A stretch of DNA of 59,074 bases from CAYFYJ01 sp964347415 (GTDB lineage: Archaea > Aenigmatarchaeota > Aenigmatarchaeia > CG10238-14): NCBI GenBank assembly GCA_964347415.1, contig CAYFYJ010000003.1, forward strand, positions 1 to 59,074, in the 5' to 3' direction. The notes beneath the pieces were generated by a model that saw nothing but the letters and a program-made list of their open reading frames with translations, was not told where the DNA came from and did not search any database. Positions 51,626-58,931 of the stretch are shown piece after piece; within the stretch, counting starts at the first letter, position 1; each line of letters starts with the position of its first letter. Position numbers and translations under genes: made by a program.

Positions 51626-51942
51626 TCGGTAGGGTGGGAACTGGTTTCGTAGTAGCTGTGGTTGTTGGTATAGTCCTACTGACAATATTTATTTTTTTAG
51701 CATACAAGGCCTCAAAAACAGAATCCTGGGACTGTGTAAAATGTAAGACCGAATTTACGACATGGTGTTCGATGTGTTTTACTGTTAACGCAGGTAAGGA
51801 TGATTGGAGTTTGGGGGGTAATTTAGGTGAAGACTTGGCCAAATGTCTTAATGACTGTGGTTATTGGCCTGGAACCGCTACAGGTGATGATTGTACAAAC
51901 GCAGAAACTGCATGTGAACCCTTTATACTCTTTACTGAATAA
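51622..51942 (+). CDS. Cys-rich pilin-like protein, CxxC...WCxxC family, copy 1
   Basis: A 106-aa protein: MIGRVGTGFVVAVVVG, with a basic-Gly before a TM helix (about 7-30), then an exterior domain with CVKCKTEFTTWCSMCF, CLNDCGYW and more cysteines, eight in all after the TM. It aligns along its length with the protein at 51991 (TEFTTWCSMC / AQFTTWCSMC; GEDL..C...CGYW.GT). The paired CxxC groups suggest either disulfides outside the cell or a bound metal. It has its own promoter within the 40-bp repeat, so it was probably duplicated as a unit with its neighbour. Confidence 0.72.
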   Translation: MIGRVGTGFVVAVVVGIVLLTIFIFLAYKASKTESWDCVKCKTEFTTWCSMCFTVNAGKDDWSLGGNLGEDLAKCLNDCGYWPGTATGDDCTNAETACEPFILFTE

Positions 51943-51954
51943 TTCACACTTAAC

Positions 51955-51994
51955 AGAAAATTCATATTCTATCTTATACTAAATATTATCATGA
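51955..51994 (+). repeat. Promoter-containing direct repeat, copy 2
   Basis: A 40-bp segment identical to 51586-51625, ending in the first four bases of the coding sequence at 51991. The copies are 369 bp apart, the length of one gene unit. Confidence 0.9.
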
Positions 51995-52305
51995 GAAAGG
52001 GTTTGGCAATACCTTATATCATAGCTTTAGTCCTGGCAATAATAATCCTGGCTATTGGCGGGTATCTCATGTACAGGGCCTTTACAGAAGGCAAATTGAG
52101 CTGTCAAGAATGCAAGGCCCAGTTCACTACATGGTGTTCGATGTGTTATTTGGGGAACCCTCCTTGGAGTGCTGATTATGAATTGGGTGAAGACTTGTCT
52201 GAGTGTGTTGGTAGCTGTGGATATTGGTCAGGAACTGATGAAGACACGAAATGTACAGATACTGAAGCACCCGATGCATGCAGTGGAATGGGTGTTCCCT
52301 TTTAA
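51991..52305 (+). CDS. Cys-rich pilin-like protein, CxxC...WCxxC family, copy 2
   Basis: A 104-aa paralogue of the preceding protein. MRKGLAIPYIIALVLAIIIL has a clean archaeal prepilin-like signal (Arg-Lys-Gly before a 20-residue hydrophobic stretch). The exterior domain repeats CQECKAQFTTWCSMCY and CVGSCGYWSGT. The coding regions have diverged while the 40-bp upstream element is identical. It is likely a minor pilin or surface subunit whose fold is fixed by disulfides. Confidence 0.75.
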   Translation: MRKGLAIPYIIALVLAIIILAIGGYLMYRAFTEGKLSCQECKAQFTTWCSMCYLGNPPWSADYELGEDLSECVGSCGYWSGTDEDTKCTDTEAPDACSGMGVPF

Positions 52306-52328
52306 ATTACCCCTTGCAATATATAATC

Positions 52329-53711
52329 ATGGTTGGTAGTGACTCAGTTACCATATTAATTCTGCTAGTATTTTTAGTCATCGCATTATTCTTCGGGATA
52401 TATCCGGTTTTTTCAAACGTTGCAAAGAATAAGTGTATAATTCAACAACATACTCTGTTGAACGGTTTCAGTAAAACAATAGAATTGGTTAAGGAAAGGG
52501 ATTCACCAGTTGAGAACAAGAGTTTTATGGTCATGAGTTGTACCGATTGTATTTGGTATGATTCCTTGAATTCACAGTGGAAAATAAAATATAAAGATGA
52601 GTCAGAGATAAACAAGAGTATTTCTTATAACGTGGTAGGGGTTGCGGCCAATTGTGTTAGTTGTAATGAGCCTGAAAATTGTGCTAACATGGTGAAAGAT
52701 ACTACGTATAATTTTGAAGTTGGTGAGGACTATGTTAGATGTACGAATTGTCCTGATAGTCCAAATTTGTGTGGTTATTCTGTTTTATTTAGTCCACGAG
52801 TTGAAGTGGCTGATGATCTTTATGACCCGGTGGACGAGGCAGAACCAATAGCATTAGTATCTTATAGAGATATTCTGTATTTGTTCTACCATAAAGAGGG
52901 TACGGATGATATATACTATAGGACCTCTAGCGATGGAAAGAGTTGGGGTCCTGAAAATCTATTAACGGATGGTACACGCACCTATGGTTTTCCTTCTGCA
53001 GTCGTTTTTGAAGATGAACTATACGTAGGATATTCGGGCCTCAACGGGGGTTGGGAAATATTCGTAAAGAAGTTTGATGGTACGTGGTCTGACGTTGGAG
53101 TTTTAACAAGTACTAATGTGGGGCAAGATGGTGGGTCATATTTTGCTGTTTATGACGGTGAATTATACTTATTCTATCACCATGAAGATCACCATATAAA
53201 ATATATGACATGTGGATCTAATTGTGGTGCCCCAGGCAGTTGGGGAGCTGAACAAGAAGCAGTTCCTTCAGGAACGCATGTTTATCCTTCTGCCATAGAA
53301 TATGATGGAAAATTACATTTAAGCTACTCAAAACAAATAGGGTTATGCATCCCTGATCCAGGAATTTTTTGGAACTGTAGGTGGAGTATATATTACAGAA
53401 ATTTTGATGGCTCTTCTTGGTCCGCAGAAGAAGAAATAGCAGTCAATGAGAACAATAACGGGAATCCTCATCTAATTGTTTATGATGAAAAACTTTACGT
53501 ATTCTATCACGGGGTCGAGGGCAGTTCTCTTGCTACTGGTACTGGTAAAGTTCTTTATAAAGCATATGATGGTGGTTGGCAAAAAGAATGTGGAGCTGCT
53601 GGTGGTAAAGGCGCAACTTTTGCAGCAATTCCGGCACCTACATGGCATTTGCATAAATTCAATCTCTGTTTTACACAATATGATGGTGATTGGAAAATCA
53701 TGTGTCAGTAA
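52329..53711 (+). CDS. Pilin-like protein fused to a sialidase-type beta-propeller
   Basis: A 460-aa protein. It starts MVGSDSVTILILLVFLVIAL (a Gly before a TM helix, about 5-27), then a Cys-containing domain (about 30-155) with SCTDCIWYD, CVSCNEPENC and VRCTNCPD. This domain aligns with the next protein at 53743 (VCTECMWYND, LTCTDC). Residues about 165-460 are four to five blades with a recurring pattern such as YDGELYLFYHHED, YDGKLHLSYSKQ and YDEKLYVFYHG, each followed by (I/V).Y......G.W, as in sialidase/BNR-type propellers. The propeller could be an adhesin head on a pilus. ATG 52329 is chosen because an upstream frame extension overlaps the previous gene. Confidence 0.75.
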   Translation: MVGSDSVTILILLVFLVIALFFGIYPVFSNVAKNKCIIQQHTLLNGFSKTIELVKERDSPVENKSFMVMSCTDCIWYDSLNSQWKIKYKDESEINKSISYNVVGVAANCVSCNEPENCANMVKDTTYNFEVGEDYVRCTNCPDSPNLCGYSVLFSPRVEVADDLYDPVDEAEPIALVSYRDILYLFYHKEGTDDIYYRTSSDGKSWGPENLLTDGTRTYGFPSAVVFEDELYVGYSGLNGGWEIFVKKFDGTWSDVGVLTSTNVGQDGGSYFAVYDGELYLFYHHEDHHIKYMTCGSNCGAPGSWGAEQEAVPSGTHVYPSAIEYDGKLHLSYSKQIGLCIPDPGIFWNCRWSIYYRNFDGSSWSAEEEIAVNENNNGNPHLIVYDEKLYVFYHGVEGSSLATGTGKVLYKAYDGGWQKECGAAGGKGATFAAIPAPTWHLHKFNLCFTQYDGDWKIMCQ

Positions 53712-53720
53712 TTTTTAAAC
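53712..53720 (+). promoter_or_regulatory. TATA box of the gene at 53743
   Basis: TTTTTAAAC lies about 30 nt before the ATG. It falls just after the stop of the propeller gene, so the pilin-like genes here have individual promoters. Confidence 0.5.
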
Positions 53721-53742
53721 TGAAAAAACATAATTATTTTTT

Positions 53743-54177
53743 ATGATCGCGACTATTTCTGTCAAGTATATGCTGATGTTGATATTAATCACAATCATAA
53801 TAATCGGTCTCGCCCCAATAGTCACTTGGCTCTCAGACCGATTTCGAACACAGATATGTGTTCAACGACAAGTTAAAGCTATAAATGACATAAACGATGT
53901 GGTCAAGGAAGTTCTTAAAACCGGGCACCCAAAGGTTGAAAAGATTAAACTGGATGGTGTATGTACTGAATGTATGTGGTATAATGACACCGCAGGCAAC
54001 CAACACGTAGAGATAAAGTTCAAGTATACTGCTACACCTTACCCCGTAAACGTTAGCATACCTTGGAATGGTGTGAGTAATGTCTATGGGTGTGGATCGA
54101 GTAACATGGTGACGGGGGTTACGTATACTTTGTACATAACGGCGAACGATCTTACTTGCACTGATTGTACAACATGA
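53743..54177 (+). CDS. Pilin-like protein related to the N-terminal part of the propeller protein
   Basis: A 144-aa protein with a TM helix (about 7-30, VKYMLMLILITIIIIGLAPI) and an exterior domain with VCTECMWYND, YGCGSSNMVTGVTYTLYITANDL and CTDCTT. It matches the domain between TM and propeller in the preceding protein: C..C.WY, then (N/V)..G....C, a V.D/G.TY.. strand and C..C. The propeller protein thus looks like this protein plus a head domain. The N-terminus has no Lys-Gly, so processing is uncertain. A TATA box precedes it. Confidence 0.68.
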   Translation: MIATISVKYMLMLILITIIIIGLAPIVTWLSDRFRTQICVQRQVKAINDINDVVKEVLKTGHPKVEKIKLDGVCTECMWYNDTAGNQHVEIKFKYTATPYPVNVSIPWNGVSNVYGCGSSNMVTGVTYTLYITANDLTCTDCTT

Positions 54178-54182
54178 AGTTA

Positions 54183-54191
54183 ATTTTAAGT
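54183..54191 (+). promoter_or_regulatory. TATA box of the gene at 54210
   Basis: ATTTTAAGT lies about 27 nt before the ATG at 54210, the same geometry as at 53743 and 58568. Confidence 0.45.
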
Positions 54192-54209
54192 AAAAACAAA
54201 TAATAATTT

Positions 54210-54677
54210 ATGGCAGAGCGCACAACGAGCAACACCATAATTATAATTTTCACCACTATAGTAGTGCTTGCTGCTGTAATCATCTTGATACAGGATGCGG
54301 AAGCAAACCTAATGTTCTGGACTATAAGACCCTCTGAATCCACTGCTCTGGATATAATAAGTAAATACACTGCCTTGGGTGGTACGACAGGTGAAGTTAC
54401 GACAGACTACAGGAACATCACATCAAACATAAATTATAACGTCTACAGCAGTGGAAAAATGGTCTGTGTGATTTCAAGAAAAGTGGAGACAGGGGCAACC
54501 GCATTGAAAACTATCAATTGTTATTCTACTCCTTTTGAAATTATAGATAAGTTAAAGACTCCTGCTCCTCCTCCTGATTATGAACAAGACTTTCATATAT
54601 GTTTTGTAAAATATGACGATTTCAGTTCAACTCTGTTGGTGGACAGCTGGTGGATATTACCAGTGGGGGTGTGCTGA
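54210..54677 (+). CDS. Single-TM exported protein of the pilus-like locus
   Basis: A 155-aa protein: MAERTTSNTIIIIFTTIVVL, with one TM helix (about 8-28), then an exterior domain with strand-rich sequence (NITSNINYNVYSSGKMVCVISRK) and a Pro-rich patch (KTPAPPPDYEQDFHICF). It has four cysteines. No family recognised. The next gene starts in its stop codon (TGATG), so from here three genes are translationally coupled. Confidence 0.62.
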   Translation: MAERTTSNTIIIIFTTIVVLAAVIILIQDAEANLMFWTIRPSESTALDIISKYTALGGTTGEVTTDYRNITSNINYNVYSSGKMVCVISRKVETGATALKTINCYSTPFEIIDKLKTPAPPPDYEQDFHICFVKYDDFSSTLLVDSWWILPVGVC

Positions 54678-55516
54678 TGGAGTTAAGTCTGACAACAATA
54701 TTTTTCCTTGTAGTAGCATTTGCTGTTGGTGCAGCAATTTTGTTATTCATGATAGGACAATGGTTAGATCTGACTGGAATAAGGTACAAGATGGAATCGC
54801 ATAGGAATGCATTAAACCTTCTACAATTAATGGTTTCGAACAGTCCTCTAGTAGAGAGAGATATGTATGGGAGACCTAATAAACTCATACTGGAAGAAAC
54901 GGCGCTAGATGCTTATGAAAATCCTGGTTATGATATGTACGATATAAACAATTTAGATGATGAATTGCACAAATGCTGTCAATTCCTGGATTTTGATTAT
55001 ACAATAACTGTTGGAGATAACGTGACTGGTCGCAGATGGAACATCGCGGACCTCCCATTCAAGGAAGACTCTGAATGTTACCCGGACAGATTCATTGGCT
55101 ATGCAGATATGCCTGTAGTCATACACAATACTTCTGGTTTCTACAATCCTGGTTTCATAGAGATAACACTGGTTAAAACAACTCTGTCAGATTTAAGCTT
55201 CTGGCTTTCTCATTCTTTTATCAGAACTGATCCTGATTGGCCCGAGTCCATGGCCTATTTTGTGGGAGAATATGAAAAGAAAGTTGAAGTCATGGTTCCG
55301 ATTGATCCAGAAATAATTCAGGTTGTTGTGAATAAAACAGGTGTAAACCCAGAAACTGTTTGTATGGAATTTTCTAGTGGAAGAATAGCATGTAAGAGAT
55401 TCGTAACGAGCGATGCCACACTGGACTCAGATCCAACAACATTAAACATCGTGGGTAAGTGTTATGAAGCATGGATTGTCACGGATATAGAATTCCAGGA
55501 GGTTGCGGTGAGTTGA
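54677..55516 (+). CDS. Single-TM exported protein of the pilus-like locus
   Basis: A 279-aa protein: MELSLTTIFFLVVAFAVGAA, with an N-terminal TM (about 4-28), then a helical segment (about 30-60) and a beta-rich exterior domain with six or so cysteines (HKCCQFLDF, SECYPDRF, VCMEFSSGRIACKRF, GKCYEAW). The Glu at position 2 and hydrophobic start recall mature pilins, but no leader precedes it. Its ATG overlaps the previous stop and its own stop overlaps the next start. Function unknown. Confidence 0.65.
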   Translation: MELSLTTIFFLVVAFAVGAAILLFMIGQWLDLTGIRYKMESHRNALNLLQLMVSNSPLVERDMYGRPNKLILEETALDAYENPGYDMYDINNLDDELHKCCQFLDFDYTITVGDNVTGRRWNIADLPFKEDSECYPDRFIGYADMPVVIHNTSGFYNPGFIEITLVKTTLSDLSFWLSHSFIRTDPDWPESMAYFVGEYEKKVEVMVPIDPEIIQVVVNKTGVNPETVCMEFSSGRIACKRFVTSDATLDSDPTTLNIVGKCYEAWIVTDIEFQEVAVS

Positions 55517-56136
55517 TGATAAGAACAGGGCGAAAGGGTGGAATATTTGTGAGTATGATAATACTCTTAGTCATATACCTTTTTGCAGTCGCTATAGTTC
55601 TAGTTTTTTTCTACTTCTTCAAGTTTCACGTAACTACTACTGTCTTGGATGAGTACAGATGGAACAAAATTCAGGAGGTTCCTTTAGATCTGCTTTCTAT
55701 GGATATCGATGGGAAATCTTTTGTCCCTAAGATGAATAAAGTTTATTATAAGTTTGAACCAGAAGACGAATTCAAAAAAGTCAGAAATATAGTTAATAAT
55801 CAACTCTATTTCATGTTTGGTGGCGACGCAAAAAGCATGGGATATATTATTTCAATTGGAAATGCAACTGTGAGTCAGTCGCAATACCCAAATTGTGGGT
55901 GTATGCCCCACCCATTAGTTGAAAATCTTTATACGTGTAATGATGACTGCTCTGTGTCAAAAAAAGGCAACTATTGTGGGAAATATGTTTTTCCTGTGGG
56001 AATAGTGCCAGATCCAAGCCTATGTTTTGTGATAGGACGCAGAGAATATTCAGCATCTTATCCCTTTCCCTTAACTTTCAACGGGACGGATGAATTCACC
56101 GCTAGATTATCTTATGATGCTGTGGAGTATGTGTGA
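55516..56136 (+). CDS. Pilin-like exported protein with Lys-Gly-Gly signal
   Basis: A 206-aa protein beginning MIRTGRKGGIFVSMIILLVI. The Arg-Lys-Gly-Gly followed by a TM helix (about 10-33) fits an archaeal prepilin leader. The exterior domain contains CGCMPHPLVENLYTCNDDCS and CGKYVFPVG with a cluster of cysteines near residues 125-160. The start overlaps the previous stop (TGATG). It is a probable minor pilin in the coupled set 54210-58478. Confidence 0.66.
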   Translation: MIRTGRKGGIFVSMIILLVIYLFAVAIVLVFFYFFKFHVTTTVLDEYRWNKIQEVPLDLLSMDIDGKSFVPKMNKVYYKFEPEDEFKKVRNIVNNQLYFMFGGDAKSMGYIISIGNATVSQSQYPNCGCMPHPLVENLYTCNDDCSVSKKGNYCGKYVFPVGIVPDPSLCFVIGRREYSASYPFPLTFNGTDEFTARLSYDAVEYV

Positions 56137-56141
56137 TAAAG

Positions 56142-58478
56142 ATGAAAAAAGGTATTGGTCCAGTCATTTTAATTATAATCATACCAATAGTTCTAATCGT
56201 TGAAGGTGTGGTGGTTAGCACCGTTTTCAAGAAAGAAAGATTAGAACTCAGGCAGTTGCTAGAGGCGTCTTTGATATCCAAATCAGACAAGGTTGAAACT
56301 TACGTCAGGTCATTCATGGGTGCTACAGACCTCTCATCTGTTCAGGGTTTGGACGCTTTCGGCACAAGTCAGATAGTCCTTCCTTATGATTTCGATTCAA
56401 CTTATCATCGCACTTACAATATGTCTTATTGGCAAATTTACGACACAAAATTGATACCGCCCAGAGAGGTTTTACTTAACAAGACTAGACAAAAAACTGC
56501 TTGGGTTTCAAGTTGCTATCTCGAGAATTACATGAAAAGTTATGATTCATTCTCTGAGGAAGTAAGGATGAGTGGGGCCCCTAGACTCACTGTTGGTTAC
56601 ATAACTGATAGTACAATCCTTGTGAAACTCTCAGATAACGTGGGTGACCTCGAGGCTACTCTTTCAGGAGAGTTTGGGTGGGAGGGAGAGACAAGTGAAA
56701 TAGATATAAAAAGACATTTCAGGCCTTATTCTTTGATGTATACAGAATTTGGAAAGATTGTAGAAACAGCTGAAAATATTATATATGATGATACACTCGG
56801 AAAATTGATAAGGAATGAAACGCCGGGTTATTACCACGATATGAGCAGTCAGGCTATGGCTCAAGATGAACTGGATAAATTGGCCAATGATCTGTTAGAT
56901 TCTAATATGAGAGTGATACTAAAGATACCAGACGCAAATTATAATTATGCGGCTGGATCGGCCGCAGCTATAATCAACGTTACGATTTATGATAGTTCTA
57001 TGAATTATACTCTTTATGATTTTCCAACAGATAGAGTAACGGTTAAATATCTTGGTGTGAATTTCCTGGTTAAAGTGGGAGATACAGGTTTAATCAGTAA
57101 TGCGGACGAGGAAGAGGCCCAAAATCTACCTGAATTCAGATCTTGTGCTTCAGACCTAGGAATAATAAGTCCTAAGAGCAATATCTGTGATTTCTTCAAT
57201 GGGTCCGATGATGTCTGTAACCCAAAGACTTGTAATGATCCTGATTCTCTCAGCCCAAATAAATACTCGATAGAGGGCACGTGTGAAGATTTTACTGGCG
57301 AGTATACAGACCTATGTTTTGATTCGGATGCTGATGGTATTACTGAGAGTCTCTACGAGTATGACTGCTATTCAACTTCTGAAATCTGTTATTACATAGA
57401 GTATAGATGTGGATCAGACAATTGTACGGATGGAGGCTGTATAATTGCATGTACTTCTGATCCAGATTGTGATGATGGTAAGATTTGTACTGGAGTTGAA
57501 GCCTTTAATGGTATAGACAAATGTATGAATCCAGGCGATGATGATGCGTATTGTGAAAATCCTCCTTTACCGGATACCTATATCCCCCCAAACACAGACG
57601 GTATTTGGGGTACGGAGGATGATTGTGACAGAATGACGAGGACTTGTCCGATTGCAGGGGATTGCACACAAAATTGTCAGGGTGTTGGAGATACTTGGAT
57701 GTGCGATGGTCCTCCGGATACAGAATGTATTAATCCTTGTGATGGATTTGGAAATTGTGATGTTTGCACACCTCCAGCATGTGCTCAAGAGGACTGTGGA
57801 TGTAACGACGATACCTATTGTGTAGCTAAGTTTGGTCCAGGATATAAATGTAAGTTGAGCACTCATCAATGTACATTGGATGAATGTGATAGTGTCTTTG
57901 ACTGTACTGATCCAAAGACTGATTGTCAGTATTGGACCTGTGATCGTCCACTGGATCCAGATTCAGAGTGTATACTGAACAATCATCCTGATACTTATAT
58001 TCCTCCTGGCAATACTTGCGGAGAAGATGAAAGGTCATGTCCTGGCGAATGTAAAGATATCAAATTTGAATACAGGGACCCTGTAGGTGCTACTGTGAAA
58101 TGTGCGAGAGAGTGTGATGGAAGTGGTGGTTGTAAACCTTCATGCACACCACCTGATTGTTCCTACACTTCTATTGAGGAATGTCTGTATGGATGTAAAA
58201 ATACTATTAATTGTTGGCAGGGATATTATTGTCCTGCAAAAACGTGTGGTGACACGTGTTGTTTAGCATGCATTGGAACAAGTTGTACGACATGGTCAGG
58301 ATGTTTAAGGGAGGATATGGCGGGACCACAGACCTGTACATGGACAGATAAATGGGATGATTTAGGGTGTCTTATATTTGGTTGCGGTCCAGGAGAATGG
58401 TGTGAGTGGCCATGTTGTGTGACAGATAGAACATGTACTGAGACTTGTAGTTATAGTGACATGTGTACTTATGCATGA
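56142..58478 (+). CDS. Giant prepilin-like protein with Cys-rich C-terminal half
   Basis: A 778-aa protein starting MKKGIGPVILIIIIPIVLIV, a good archaeal prepilin-type signal (Lys-Lys-Gly, then hydrophobic). Residues about 30-345 form a mixed helical/strand domain. The remainder holds about 60 cysteines in knot-like units, with repeated phrases such as PDTYIPPN / PDTYIPPG, DPDC.DG and CTPP.C. ATG 56142 is preferred to GTG 56133 because it gives the clean signal. The large disulfide-rich ectodomain probably faces outward. With the 1120-aa protein it is one of two giant members of the locus. It may be an adhesin or pilus-tip subunit. Confidence 0.75.
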   Translation: MKKGIGPVILIIIIPIVLIVEGVVVSTVFKKERLELRQLLEASLISKSDKVETYVRSFMGATDLSSVQGLDAFGTSQIVLPYDFDSTYHRTYNMSYWQIYDTKLIPPREVLLNKTRQKTAWVSSCYLENYMKSYDSFSEEVRMSGAPRLTVGYITDSTILVKLSDNVGDLEATLSGEFGWEGETSEIDIKRHFRPYSLMYTEFGKIVETAENIIYDDTLGKLIRNETPGYYHDMSSQAMAQDELDKLANDLLDSNMRVILKIPDANYNYAAGSAAAIINVTIYDSSMNYTLYDFPTDRVTVKYLGVNFLVKVGDTGLISNADEEEAQNLPEFRSCASDLGIISPKSNICDFFNGSDDVCNPKTCNDPDSLSPNKYSIEGTCEDFTGEYTDLCFDSDADGITESLYEYDCYSTSEICYYIEYRCGSDNCTDGGCIIACTSDPDCDDGKICTGVEAFNGIDKCMNPGDDDAYCENPPLPDTYIPPNTDGIWGTEDDCDRMTRTCPIAGDCTQNCQGVGDTWMCDGPPDTECINPCDGFGNCDVCTPPACAQEDCGCNDDTYCVAKFGPGYKCKLSTHQCTLDECDSVFDCTDPKTDCQYWTCDRPLDPDSECILNNHPDTYIPPGNTCGEDERSCPGECKDIKFEYRDPVGATVKCARECDGSGGCKPSCTPPDCSYTSIEECLYGCKNTINCWQGYYCPAKTCGDTCCLACIGTSCTTWSGCLREDMAGPQTCTWTDKWDDLGCLIFGCGPGEWCEWPCCVTDRTCTETCSYSDMCTYA

Positions 58479-58540
58479 TCATCTCAAATGTTTGAATTAG
58501 TTATTGTGTTTTTAGGCAGGCCAAATTAATAACAAATTAT

Positions 58541-58550
58541 TTATTTAAGG
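58541..58550 (+). promoter_or_regulatory. TATA box of tandem pilin copy A
   Basis: TTATTTAAGG starts exactly 27 nt before the ATG at 58568. The identical ten bases occur 27 nt before the next gene's ATG. Confidence 0.6.
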
Positions 58551-58567
58551 AAGTGTAAATTATTTTC

Positions 58568-58894
58568 ATGAGTAAAGGAATAGCCATCAACACGATTCTG
58601 TATTTGCTTTTAGGGGTACTAGTGGTTGGGATAGTGGTTTACTTGGTTTACACTTATGCGACTGGTTCAGGTATGGACATACAGGACTGTAGAACAAGAG
58701 TTCAAAACTGGTGTAATGGCTGTCAGATAGCTGGCTGGCCCGCTGGTTTTGGAAGCAAGGCGGTTGATAGTGATATAGGAACGTGTATCAGTGATTTTTT
58801 TGCCACAGGTACTATCAACCCTCTAGGTATAGACTGTAACCAAACGTACAGTACTCCCGGTGATACTAAAGACTTCTGTGGACAATTAACCTAA
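58568..58894 (+). CDS. Cys-rich pilin-like protein, tandem copy A
   Basis: A 108-aa protein: MSKGIAINTILYLLLGVLVV has a Lys-Gly before an unbroken TM helix (about 5-30), a strong prepilin-type signal. The exterior domain has DCRTRVQNWCNGCQIAGW, the same C-x6-W-C-x2-C pattern as the proteins at 51622 and 51991, then further Cys residues (TCISDFF, DCNQTY, DFCGQL). It is leaderless by promoter position. The adjacent gene repeats its first 40 codons closely. Confidence 0.75.
   Translation: MSKGIAINTILYLLLGVLVVGIVVYLVYTYATGSGMDIQDCRTRVQNWCNGCQIAGWPAGFGSKAVDSDIGTCISDFFATGTINPLGIDCNQTYSTPGDTKDFCGQLT
58612..58652 (+). repeat. 41-bp coding repeat in pilin TM region, copy A
   Basis: Forty-one identical bases (starting AGGGGTACTAGTGG) are shared with 58976-59016. 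They encode GVLVVGIVVYLVY of the TM helix. DNA identity in the TM segment alongside diverged flanks suggests recent duplication or gene conversion. Confidence 0.88.
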
Positions 58895-58904
58895 TGAAAA
58901 ATAT

Positions 58905-58914
58905 TTATTTAAGG
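58905..58914 (+). promoter_or_regulatory. TATA box of tandem pilin copy B
   Basis: TTATTTAAGG, 27 nt before the ATG at 58932, identical in sequence and spacing to copy A. Confidence 0.6.
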
Positions 58915-58931
58915 AAAAGGAAAGTATTGGT

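Noticed and set aside
51586..51994. The 40-bp repeats as insertion-element ends or att sites
   Set aside because: They are direct, end in start codons of paralogous genes and contain TATA-like sequence; no transposase or integrase is nearby. Tandem gene duplication explains them.
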